A stretch of DNA of 64,000 nucleotides from the NCBI GenBank assembly GCA_964017045.1, contig OZ024808.1:8689284-8753283 (forward strand), given 5' to 3'. This document shows positions 46,303 to 60,650 of the stretch, in pieces. The stretch comes from Omphiscola glabra. Taxonomy: Eukaryota > Mollusca > Gastropoda > Lymnaeidae. Both the position numbers and the translations under genes were made by a program. The notes beneath the pieces were generated by a model. The model was not told the origin of the DNA. It ran no database searches and was given only the letters and a program-made list of their open reading frames with translations. The first letter of the stretch is position 1. Every line of letters begins with the position of its first letter.

Positions 46303-48529
46303 CAACATCTACAAATACATCAACAACTACATCTAAAACTACATGTACAAATACATCTACATCTAAAACTACATCTACAACTTTATCTACAACTACATCT
46401 AAAACTACACCTACAACTGCAACTACATCAGTTACAAATAAAACTACATCTACATCTAAAACTACATCTACAACTACATTTAAAACTTACTCTACAACTG
46501 CCAATACATCAGCTACATCTAAAACTACATCTCCAACTACATCTAATACTACATCTACATCTGCAACTACATCAGTTACATCTACAACTACATCTACATC
46601 TACATCTACAACTGCAACTACAACTACATCTAAAACTACATCTACAACTTCATCTACAACTACATCTAAAACTACATCTACAACTGCAACTACATCAGCT
46701 ACATCTAAAACTACATCTACAACTGCAAATACATAAGCTACATCTAAAACTACATTTACAATTGCAACTACATCAGCTACATCTAAAACTACATTTAAAC
46801 TACATCTACATCTACAACTACATCTAAAACTACAACTACATCTAAAACTACATCTACAACTGCTACTACATCAGTTACATCTAAAAATACATCTACAACT
46901 GATACTACATCAGCTACATCTAAAACTACATGTACAACTGCAACTACATTAGCTACACCTAGAACTACATCTACAACTACATCTACAAATACATCTAAAA
47001 CTACATCTAAAATTTCAACTACATCGGCTACATCTAAAACTACATCTACAACTTCATCAACAACTACATTTATATCTATAACTACATCTACAACTACTAT
47101 AAAACAAAATCTACAACTGCAACTACATCAGCTACATCTAAAACAACATCTACAAATACATCAACAACTACATCTAAAACTACATCTACAAATACATCTA
47201 CATCTAAAACTACATCTGAAACTGTAACTACATTAGCTACATCTAAAGCTACATCTAAAACTACATCTACAACTGCATATACAGCTACATCTAAAACTAC
47301 ATCTACAAATGCAAATACATCAGCTACATCTAAAACTACATCTACAACTACATCTAAAACTACAACTACAACTAAAAATACACATACAACTGCAACTACA
47401 TCAGTTACATCTAAAACTACATCTATAACTGCAACTACATCAGCTTCATCTAAAACTATATCTACAACTAAATCAGCTACATCTAAAACTACATCTACAA
47501 CTACAACTACAATTACATCTAAAACTACATTTACAACTGCAACTACATCAGCTACATCTAAAACTACATATAAAACTACATCTACAACTACATCTAAAAC
47601 TACATCTATAACTGCAACTACATCAGCTAAATATAAAACAACATCTACAACTTTATCTACAACTACATCTAAAACTACATCTACAACTACATCGGCTACA
47701 TCTAAAACTACATCTACAACTTCATCAACAACTTTATTTACATCTATAACTACATCTACAACTACTATAAAACTAAATCTACAACTGCAACTACATCAGC
47801 TACATCTAAAACTACATCTACAATTGCATCTACAATTACATCTATAACTACATCTAAAACTACATCTACAACTGCAACTACATCAGCTACATCTAAAACT
47901 AAAACTACATCTACAACTACTTCTAAAGCTACATCTACAACTGCAACTACATCAGCTACGTCTAAAACTACATCTACAACTTCATCTACAACTACATCTA
48001 AAACTACATCTACAACTGCAACTACTTCAGCTACATCTAAAACTACTTCTACAACTGCAACTACATCAGCTACATCTTAAACTACATCACCAAATACATC
48101 TAAAACTACATCTACAACTACATATAAAACTACATCTACAACTACATCTACAACTGCAACTACATCAGCTACATCTAAAACTACATCTACAACTGCAACT
48201 ACATCAGTTACATCTAAAAGTATATCTACAAGTACATCTAAAACTACATCTATAACTGCAACTACATCAGCTACATCTACAACTACATCTACATCTAAAA
48301 TTACATCTACAACTGCAAATACATAAGCTACATCTAAAACTACATTTACAACTACATCTAAAACTACATCTACAACTGCAAATACAAAAGCTACTGCATT
48401 TAAATCAGCTACATCTAAAACTACATCTAAATCTACATCTAAAACTACATCTACAATTGCAAGAACATTAGCTACATCTAAAACTACATTTACAACTACA
48501 TCTAAAACTACATCTACATCTACAACTAC
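46303..48529. repeat. Transition zone between two HOR families
   Basis: 12-mer array. Left-family blocks fade out: the cttactctacaactgcc block is last seen near 46,486 and a degenerate marker near 48,385. Right-family variants such as ctacgtctaaaac and tcttaaactacatcacc begin near 47,950-48,090. No gene is visible. Confidence 0.75.
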
Positions 48530-51113
48530 ATCTACAACTACATCTACAACTGCAACTACATCAGCTACATCTAAAACTACATCTCAATCTACATCTAATA
48601 CTACATCTAAAACTACATCTACAACTACATCAGTTACATCTAAAACTACATCTCCAAATACTATAAAACTACATCTAAAACTTCATCTACAACTAAATCT
48701 ACAACTACATCTAAAACAACAACTACAACTGCAACTACATCTACAACAACATCTACAACTACATCTAAAACTACATCTACAACTGCAAATACAACAGTTA
48801 CATCTAAAACTACATCTACAACTACATCTACAACTACTATAAAACTACATCTACAACTGCAACTAAATCAGCAACATCTAAAACTACATCTAAAACTGCA
48901 CCTACAACTGCAACTACATCTAAAGCTACATCTAAAACTACATCTACAACTACATCTAAAACTACAACTACATCAGCTACATCGAGAACTACATCTCCAT
49001 CTACATTTAAAACTACATCTACAAATGCACCATATAAGCTACATCTAAAACTACATCTAAAACTACATCTACATCTACAACTACATCTACATTTACATCT
49101 GCATATACATCTAAAACTATATCTACAACTGGAATTACATAGGCTACATCTAAAACTTCATCAAAAACTACATCTACTTCTACAACTACATCTAAAAATA
49201 CATCTACAACTGCAACTATATCAGCTACATCTAAAACTACATCTACATCTACATCTAAAACTACATCTACAATTGCAAATACATAAGACACATCTAAAAA
49301 TACTTTACAACTACATCTAAAACTACATCTACAACTGAAACTACATCAACTACATCTAAAACTACATCTACAACTACAACTACCTCTACAACTGCAACTA
49401 CGTCAGCTACGTCTAAAACTACATCTACAAATACATCTACAACTACATCTAAAACTACATCTAAATCTACATCCACAAATACATTTACAATTGCAAGTAC
49501 ATTAGCTACATCTAAAACTACATCTAAATCTACAACTACATCTAAAAGTACATCTAAAACTGCAACTATATCAGCTATTTCTACAACTACATCTACAACT
49601 GCAACTACATCTACAACTGCATTTAAATCAGCTACAACTAAAACTACATCTACAACTGGAACTACATCAGCTACATCTAAACTACATCTCCAACTACATC
49701 TAAAACTACATCTACAACTGCAAATACATCAGCTACATCTAAAACTACATCTACAATTACATCTACAATTACATCTATAACTACATCTAAAACTACATCT
49801 ACAACTGCAACTACATCAGCTACATCTAAAACTAAAACTACATCTAGAACTACTTCTAAAACTACATCTACAACTGCAACTACATCAGCTACGTCTAAAA
49901 CTACATCTACAACTTCATCTACAACTACATAAAAAACTACATCTACAACTGCAACTACTTAAGCTACATCTAAAACTACATCTACAACTGCAACTACATC
50001 AGCTAAATCTTAAACTACATCACCAACTACATCTAAAACTACATCTACAACTACATCTAAAACTACATCTACAACTACATCAACAACTGCAACTACATCA
50101 GCTACATCTAAAACTACATCTACAACTGCAACTACATCAGCTACATCTAAAACTACATCTACAACTGCATCTACAACTACATCTAAAACTACATCTACAG
50201 CTGCAAATACAACAGCTACATCTAAAACAACATTTACAACTACATCTAAAACTACATCTACAACTGCAACTAAATCAGCTACATCTAAAACTACATCTAC
50301 ATCTACAACTACATTAACAACTACATCTACAACTGCAACTACATCAGCTACATCTAAAACTACATCTCAATCTACATCTAATACTACATCTAAAACTACA
50401 TCTACAACTACATCAGCTACATCTAAAACTACATCTCCAACTACTATAAAACTACATCTAAAACTTCATCTACAACTAAATCTACAACTACGTCTAAAAC
50501 AACAACTACAACTGCAACTACATCTACAACAACATCTACAACTACATCTAAAACTACATCTACAACTGCAAATACATAAGATAAATCTAAAAATACTTTA
50601 CAACTACATCTAAAACTACATCTACAACGGCAACTAAATCAGCTACATCTAAAACTACATCTAAAACTGCATCTACAACTGCAACTACATCAAAAGCTAC
50701 ATCTAAAACTACATCTACAACTACATCTAAAACTACAACTGCAACTACATCAGCTACATCGAGAACTACATCTCCATCTACATTTAAAACTACATCTACA
50801 ACTGCACCATATAAGCTACATCTAAAACAACATCTAAAACTACATCTACAACTACATCTACAACTACATCTACATTTACATCTGCATATACATCTAAAAC
50901 TATATCTACAACTGGAATTACATAGGCTACATCTAAAACTTCATCAAAAACTACATCTACTTCTACAACTACATCTAACAATACATCTACAACTGCAACT
51001 ATATCAGCTACATCTAAAAGTACATCTACATCTACATCTAAAACTACATCTACAATTGCAAATACATAAGACACATCTAAAAATACTTTACAACTACATC
51101 TAAAACTACATCT
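48530..51113. repeat. Two copies of a segment 1.78 kb apart
   Basis: atctcaatct occurs at 48,581 and 50,364, gcaccatataagct at 49,027 and 50,804, and acaattgcaaatacataag at about 49,269 and 51,052. The offsets are 1,783, 1,777 and 1,783, so small indels compensate. The homologous parts are about 48,530-49,330 and 50,313-51,113. 49,331-50,312 lies between them. The offset is not a multiple of 3. No gene is visible. Confidence 0.8.
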
Positions 51114-53154
51114 ACAATTGCAAGTACATTAGCTACATCTAAAACTACATCTAAATCTACATCTACAACTACATCTAAAAGTACATATACAACTGCAACT
51201 ATATCAGCTACTTCTACAACTACATCTACAACTGCAACTACATCTACAACTGCATTTAAATCAGCTACATCTAAAACTACATCTACAACTGCAAATACAT
51301 CAGCTACATCTAAAACTACATCTACATCTAAAACTACATTTACAACTGCAACTACATCAGCTACATCTAAAACTACATCTACAACTACATCTCAAACAAC
51401 AACTACAACTGCAACTTCATCAGCTACATCTAAAGCTACATCTAAAACTACATCTACAACTACATATAAAACTACATCTAAAACTACATCTACAACTATA
51501 TCTACAACATCTAAAATAACAACTACAACTGCAACTACGTCAGCTACATCTAAAACTACATCTCCAACTACATCTAAAACTACATCTACAACTACATCTA
51601 GAACTACATCTACAACTGCATCAGCTACATCTAAAACTACATCCACAACAGCAACTACATCAGCTAATTATAAAACTACATCTACAACTGCAACTAAATC
51701 AGATACATCTAAAACTACATCGACAACTACATATAAAACTACATCTAAAACAACTGCAACTACATCAGCTACATCTAAAACTACATCTACAACTGTACCT
51801 ACAGCAGCTACATCTAAAACTACATCTACAACTACATCTAAAACTACATCTACAACTACATCTAAAACTAAATCTACAACTGCAACTACATCAGCTACAT
51901 CTAAAACTACATCTACAACTGAAACTAAATCAGCTACATCTAAAACTACATCTAAAACTACATCTACAACTAAAATTACATCTACAACTACATATAAAAC
52001 TACATCTAAAACTACATCTACAACTATATCTACAACTACATCTAAAACTACAATACAACTGCAACTACATCAGCTACATCTAAAACTACATCTACAACTG
52101 CAACATCATCAGCTACATCTAAAATCTTATATACAACTACATCTACAACTACATCTAAAACTACATCTACAACTATATCAACTACATCTACAACTTCATC
52201 AACAACTACATCTACAACTACATCTAAAACTACCTCTATAACTGCAACTACATCAGCTACGTCTAAAACTACATCTACAACTACATCTGCAACTACATCA
52301 GCTACATCTAAAACTACATCTACAACTAAATCTACAACTACATCTAAAACAACAATTACAACTGCAACTACATCTAAAACAACATCTACAACTACATCTA
52401 CAACTATATCTACAACTACATCTAAAACTACAAATACAACTGCAACTACATCAGCTACATCTAAAACTACATCTACAACTGCAACTACATCAGCTACATC
52501 GAAAACCACATATACAACTACATCTACAACTACATCTAAAACTTAATCTACAACTGCAACTACATCAGCTACATCTAAAACTACATCTACAACTAAAACT
52601 AAATCAGCTACATCTAAAACTACATCTAAAACTACATCTACAACTACAACTACAATTACATCTACAACTACATATAAAACTACATCTAAAACTACATCTA
52701 CAACTATATCTACAACTACATCTAAAACTACAAATACAACTGCAACTACGTCAGCTACATCTAAAACTACATCTACAACTAAAACTAAATCAGCTACATC
52801 TAAAACTACATCTAAAACTACATCTACAACTACAACTACAATTACATCTACAACTACATATAAAACTAGATCTAAAACTACATCTACAACTATATCTACA
52901 ACTACATCTAAAACTACATCTACAACTACATCTAAAACTACATCTACGACTGCAGCTACATCTAAAACTAAATCTAAAACGACACCTAAAACTGCAACTA
53001 CATCAGCTACATCTAAAACTACATCTACAACTGCAACTACATCAGCTACATCGAAAACCACATATACAACTACATCTACAACTACATCTAAAACTTAATC
53101 TACAACTGCAACTACGTCAGCTACATCTAAAACTACATCTACAACTAAAACTAA
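51114..53154. repeat. Mixed right-family satellite
   Basis: 12-mer array with several shorter repeats, including a block of about 550 bp ending in aaaacttaatc at about 52,540 and 53,090. The first right-family marker is at 52,121. No gene is visible. Confidence 0.8.
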
Positions 53155-56100
53155 ATCAGCTACATCTAAAACTACATCTAAAACTACATCTACAACTACA
53201 ACTACAATTACATCTACAACTACATATAAAACTACATCTAAAACTACATCTACAACTATATCTACAACTACATCTAAAACTACAAATACAACTGCAACTA
53301 CGTCAGCTACATCTAAAACTACATCTACAACTAAAACTAAATCAGCTACATCTAAAACTACATCTAAAACTACATCTACAACTACAACTACAATTACATC
53401 TACAACTACATATAAAACTACATCTAAAACTACATCTACAACTATATCTACAACTACATCTAAAACTACATCTACAACTACATCTAAAACTACATCTACG
53501 ACTGCAGCTACATCTAAAACTAAATCTAAAACGACACCTAAAACTGCAACTAAATCAGCTACATATAAAACTACATCTCCAACTACATCTAAAACTACAT
53601 CTACAACTACATCTAAAACTAAATCTACAACTGCAACTACATCAGCTACATCTAAAACTACATCCACAACTGAAACTAAATCAGCTACATCTAAAACTAC
53701 ATCTAAAACTACATCTACAACTACAATTACATCTACAACTACATATAAAACTACATCTAAAACTATATCTACAACTACATCTAAAACTACAAATACAACT
53801 GCAACTACATCAGCTACATCTAAAACTACATCTACAACTGCAACATCATCAGCTACATCTAAAATCTTATATACAACTACATCTACAACTACATCTAAAA
53901 CTACATCTACAACTATATCAACTACATCTACAACTTCATCAACAACTACATCTACAACTACATCTAAAACTACCTCTATAACTGCAACTACATCATCTAC
54001 GTCTAAAACTACATCTACAAATACATCTAAAACTACATCTAAATCTACATCCACAACTACATCTAAAACTACATCTACAATTGCAAGTACATTAGCTACA
54101 TCTAAAACTACATATAAATCTACATCTACAACTAGATCTAAAAGTACATCTACAACTGCAACAATATCAGCTACATCTACAACTACATCTACAACTGCAA
54201 CTACATCTACAACTGCATTTAAATCAGCTACACCTAAAACTACATCTACAACTGCAACTACATCAGCTACATCAAAAACTACATCTACAACATCATCTAC
54301 AACTACATCTAAAACTACATCTACAACTGCAACTACATCAGCTACATCTAGAACTACATCTACAACTGCAACTACATCAGCTACATCTTAAACTACATCT
54401 CCAACTACATCTAAAACAACATCTACAACTACATCTACAACTACATATAAAACAACATCTACAACTGCAACTACATCAGCTACATCTAAAACTACATCTA
54501 AAACTATATCTTATACTACATCTACAACTGCAACTACATCAGCTACATATAAAACTACATCTACAACTGCATCTACAACTACATCTAAAACTACATCTAC
54601 AGCTGCAAATACATCAGCTACATCTAAAACTACATCTAAAACTACATCTACGACTGCAACTATATCAGCTACATCTAAAACGAAACCTACAACTGCAACT
54701 AAATCAGTTACATCTAAAACTACATCTCCAACTACATCTAAAATTACATCTACAACTGCAACTACATCAGCTACATCTAAAACTACATCTACAACTGAAA
54801 CTATATCAGCTACATCTAAAACTACATCTAAAACTACATCTACAACTACAACTACAATTACATCTACAACTACATATAAAACTACATCTAAAACTACATC
54901 TACAAATATATCTACAACTACATCTAAAACTACAAATACACCTGCAACTACATGAGCTACATCTAAAACTACATTTACAAGTGCAACTACATCAGCTACA
55001 TCTAAAACTACATCTAAAACTACATCTACAACTACAACTACAATTACATCTACAACTACATATAAAACTACATCTAAAACTACATCTACAACTATATCTA
55101 CAACTACATCTAAAACTACAAATACAACTGCAACTACGTCAGCTACATCTAAAACTACATCTACAACTAAAACTAAATCAGCTACATCTAAAACTACATC
55201 TAAAACTACATCTACAACTACAACTACAATTACATCTACAACTACATATAAAACTACATCTAAAACTACATCTACAACTATATCTACAACTACATCTAAA
55301 ACTACATCTACAACTACATCTAAAACTACATCTACGACTGCAGCTACATCTAAAACTAAATCTAAAACGACACCTAAAACTGCAACTAAATCAGCTACAT
55401 ATAAAACTACATCTCCAACTACATCTAAAACTACATCTACAACTACATCTAAAACTAAATCTACAACTGCAACTACATCAGCTACATCTAAAACTACATC
55501 CACAACTGAAACTAAATCAGCTACATCTAAAACTACATCTAAAACTACATCTACAACTACAATTACATCTACAACTACATATAAAACTACATCTAAAACT
55601 ATATCTACAACTACATCTAAAACTACAAATACAACTGCAACTACATCAGCTACATCTAAAACTACATCTACAACTGCAACATCATCAGCTACATCTAAAA
55701 TCTTATATACAACTACATCTACAACTACATCTAAAACTACATCTACAACTATATCAACTACATCTACAACTTCATCAACAACTACATCTACAACTACATC
55801 TAAAACTACCTCTATAACTGCAACTACATCATCTACGTCTAAAACTACATCTACAAATACATCTAAAACTACATCTAAATCTACATCCACAACTACATCT
55901 AAAACTACATCTACAATTGCAAGTACATTAGCTACATCTAAAACTACATATAAATCTACATCTACAACTAGATCTAAAAGTACATCTACAACTGCAACAA
56001 TATCAGCTACATCTACAACTACATCTACAACTGCAACTACATCTACAACTGCATTTAAATCAGCTACACCTAAAACTACATCTACAACTGCAACTACATC

Positions 56101-56852
56101 AGCTACATCAAAAACTACATCTACAACATCATCTACAACTACATCTAAAACTACATCTACAACTGCAACTACATCAGCTACATCTAGAACTACATCTACA
56201 ACTGCAACTACATCAGCTACATCTTAAACTACATCTCCAACTACATCTAAAACAACATCTACAACTACATCTACAACTACATATAAAACAACATCTACAA
56301 CTGCAACTACATCAGCTACATCTAAAACTACATCTAAAACTATATCTTATACTACATCTACAACTGCAACTACATCAGCTACATATAAAACTACATCTAC
56401 AACTGCATCTACAACTACATCTAAAACTACATCTACAGCTGCAAATACATCAGCTACATCTAAAACTACATCTAAAACTACATCTACGACTGCAACTATA
56501 TCAGCTACATCTAAAACGAAACCTACAACTGCAACTAAATCAGTTACATCTAAAACTACATCTCCAACTACATCTAAAATTACATCTACAACTGCAACTA
56601 CATCAGCTACATCTAAAACTACATCTACAACTGAAACTATATCAGCTACATCTAAAACTACATCTAAAACTACATCTACAACTACAACTACAATTACATC
56701 TACAACTACATATAAAACTACATCTAAAACTACATCTACAAATATATCTACAACTACATCTAAAACTACAAATACACCTGCAACTACATGAGCTACATCT
56801 AAAACTACATTTACAAGTGCAACTACATCAGCTACATCTAAAACTACATCTA
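53155..56852. repeat. 1,836-bp HOR, tandem pair
   Basis: 53,155-55,016 matches 54,991-56,852 at an offset of 1,836 bp (153 units of 12). Shared rare features include aaaatcttatatac (53,861/55,697), ctagatctaaaagt, tcttatactac, acgaaacctac and an unusual acatgagctac (54,951/56,787). I found no difference in the lines compared. The first copy starts right after an aaaacttaatc block. Confidence 0.9.
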
Positions 56853-59090
56853 CAACTGCAACTACATCAGCTACATCTAAAACTACATTTACAAGTGCAA
56901 CTACATCAGCTACATCTAAAACTACATCTACAACTGCAACTACATCAGCTACATCTAAAACTAAAACTACAACTACATTTACAACTACTTTTAAAACTAC
57001 ATCTACAACTGCAACTACATCAGCTACATCTAAAACTACATCTCCAACTACATCTAAAACTACATCTACAACTACATCTAAAACTAAATCTACAACTGCA
57101 ACTACATCAGCTACATCTAAAACTACATCTACAACTGAAACTAAATCAGCTACATCTAAAACTACATCTAAAACTACATCTACAACTAAAATTACATCTA
57201 CAACTACATATAAAACTACATCTAAAACTACATCTACAACTATATATACAACTACATCTAAAACTACAAATACAACTGCAACATCATCAGCTACATCTAA
57301 AATCTTATATACAACTACATCTACAACTGCATCTAAAACTACATCTACAACTATATCAACTACATCTACAACTTCATCAACAACTACATCTACAACTACA
57401 TCTAAAACTACCTCTATAACTGCGACTACATCAGCTACGTCTAAAACTACATCTACAACTACATCTGCAACTACATCAGCTACATCTAAAACTACATCTA
57501 CAACTAAATCTACAACTACATCTAAAACAACAATTACAACTGCAACTACATCTAAAACAACTACATCTAAAACTACATCTACAACTGCAAATACATAAGA
57601 TAAATCTAAAAATACTTTACAACTACATCTAAAACTGCAAAGACAACAGTTACATCTAAAACTACATCTACTTCTACAACTACTATTAAACTACATCTAC
57701 AACTGCAACTAAATCAGCTACATCTAAAACTACATCTAAAACTGCATCTACAACTGCATCTACAACTGCAACTACATCTAAAGCTACATCTAAAACTACA
57801 TATACAACTACATCTAAAACTACAACTGCAACTACATCAGCTACATCGAAACTTACATATCCATCTACATTTAAAACTACATCTACAACTGCACCTACAT
57901 AAGCTACATCTAAAACTACATCTACAACTACATCTGCATATACATCTAAAACTATATCTACAACTGCAACTACATAGGCTACATCTAAAACTTCATCAAC
58001 AACTACATCTACTTCTACAACTACATGTAAAAATACATCTACAACTGCAACTATATCAGCTACATCTAAAACTACATCTACATCTACAACTACATCTAAA
58101 ACTACATCAGCTACATCTAAAACTACATCTACAACTACATCTAAAACTACAACTACTTCATCTACTTCTAAAACTACATCTACAACTGCATCTACAGCTA
58201 CATCTAAAACTACATCTACAACTACGTCTAAAACTGCATCTACAACTGCAACTAAATCAGCTACACCTAAAACTACATCTACAACTATACCTACAACTAC
58301 ATCTAAAACTACAAATACAACTACATCAGCTACATCTAAAAACTACATCTACAACTGCAACTACATCAGCTGCATCTAAAACTACATCTACAACTACATC
58401 TAAAACTACATCTACGACTGCAACTACATCAGCTACATCTAAAACTACATCTAAAAGATACCTACAACTGGAACTAAATCAGCTACATCTAAAACTACAT
58501 CTACAACTACATCTAAAACTAAATCTACAACTGCAACTACATCAGCTACATCTAAAACTACATCTACAACTGAAACTAAATCAGCTACATCTAAAACGAC
58601 ACCTACAACTGAAACTAAATCAGCTACATCTAAAACTACATCTAAAACTAAATCTACAACTGCAACTACATCAGCTACATCTAAAACTACATCTACAACT
58701 GCAACTACATCAGCTACATCTAAAACGACACCTACAACTGAAACTAAATCAGCTACATCTAAAACTACATCTCCAACTACATCTAAAACTACATCTAAAA
58801 CTACATCTACAACTACATCTAAAACTAAATCTACAACTGCAACTACATCAGCTACATCTAAAACTAAATCTACAACTGAAACTAAATCAGCTACATCTAA
58901 AACTACATCTAAAACTACATCTACAACTACAACTACAATTACATCTACAACTACATCTAAAACTACAAATACAACTGCAACTACATCAGCTACATCTAAA
59001 ACTACATCTACAACTGCAACTACATCAGCTACATCTAAAACCACATATACAACTACATCTACAACTACATCTAAAACTTAATCTACAACT
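56853..59090. repeat. Mixed right-family satellite
   Basis: 12-mer array. It contains a truncated right-family marker block (57.25-57.7 kb), a piece related to 49-50.9 kb (57.8-58.1 kb), and many short acgacacc/gaaactaaatcag variants (58.4-58.9 kb). A single-base A insertion near 58,340 shifts the phase. No gene is visible. Confidence 0.8.
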
Positions 59091-60650
59091 GCAACTACAT
59101 CAGCTACATCTAAAACTACATCTACAACTAAAACTAAATCAGGTACATCTAAAACTACATCTAAAACTACATCTACAACTACAACTACAATTACATCTAC
59201 AACTACATATAAAACTACATCTAAAACTACATCTACAACTATATCTACAACTACATCTAAAACTACAAATACAACTGCAACTACGTCAGCTACATCTCAA
59301 ACTACATCTACAACTAAAACTAAATCAGCTACATCTAAAACTACATCTAAAACTACATCTACAACTACAAATAAAACTACATCTAAAACTACATCTACAA
59401 CTATATCTACAACTACATCTAAAACTACAAATACAACTGCAACTACGTCAGCTACATCTAAAACTACATCTACAACTAAAACTAAATCAGCTACATCTAA
59501 AACTACATCTAAAACTACATCTACAACTACAACTACAATTACATCTACAACTACATATAAAACTACATCTAAAACTACATCTACAACTATATCTACAACT
59601 ACATCTAAAACTACATCTACAACTACATCTAAAACTACATCTACGACTGCAGCTACATCTAAAACTAAATCTAAAACGACACCTAAAACTGCAACTAAAT
59701 CAGCTACATATAAAACTACATCTCCAACTACATCTAAAACTACATCTACAACTACATCTAAAACTAAATCTACAACTGCAACTACATCAGCTACATCTAA
59801 AACTACATCCACAACTGAAACTAAATCAGCTACATCTAAAACTACATCTAAAACTACATCTACAACTACAATTACATCTACAACTACATCTAAAACTACA
59901 TCTAAAACTACATCTACAACTATATCTACAACTACATCTAAAACTACAAATACAACTGCAACTACATCAGCTACATCTAAAACTACATCTACAACTGCAA
60001 CATCATCAGCTACATCTAAAATCTTATATACAACTACATCTACAACTACATCTAAAACTACATCTACAACTATATCAACTACATCTACAACTTCATCAAC
60101 AACTACATCTACAACTACATCTAAAACTACCTCTATAACTGCAACTACATCATCTACGTCTAAAACTACATCTACAAATACATCTAAAATTACATCAAAA
60201 TCTACATCCACAACTACATCTAAAACTACATCTACAATTGCAAGTACATTAGCTACATCTAAAACTACATATAAATCTACATCTACAACTAGATCTAAAA
60301 GTACATCTACAACTGCAACTATATCAGCTACATCTACAACTACATCTACAACTGCAACTACATCTACAACTGCATTTAAATCAGCTACACCTAAAACTAC
60401 ATCTACAACTGCAACTACATCAGCTACATCAAAAACTACATCTACAACATCATCTACAACTACATCTAAAACTACATCTACAACTGCAACTACATCAGCT
60501 ACATCTAAAACTACATCTAAAACTATATCTTATACTACATCTACAACTGCAACTACATCAGCTACATATAAAACTACATCTACAACTGCATCTACAACTA
60601 CATCTAAAACTACATCTACAGCTGCAAATACATCAGCTACATATAAAACT
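59091..60650. repeat. Third, diverged copy of the 1,836-bp HOR
   Basis: 59.1-60.65 kb follows 53.1-54.6 kb with the marker at 60,018 (offset 6,157). Differences include an extra unit near 59,340-59,450, catctcaaac near 59,295, and aaaattacatcaaaatc near 60,187. It also lacks the tcttaaactac block found at 54,386. Confidence 0.85.

Noticed and set aside
54511..55890. 459-codon open frame on the minus strand (Val/Asp/Leu/Ala), and similar ones at 36,580-37,596 and 53,095-54,054
   Set aside because: gtt-gta-gat-gta phase of the satellite has no stop in its consensus. The peptide is monotonous, the frame duplicates with the HOR, and it starts from arbitrary repeat codons. Composition explains it fully.
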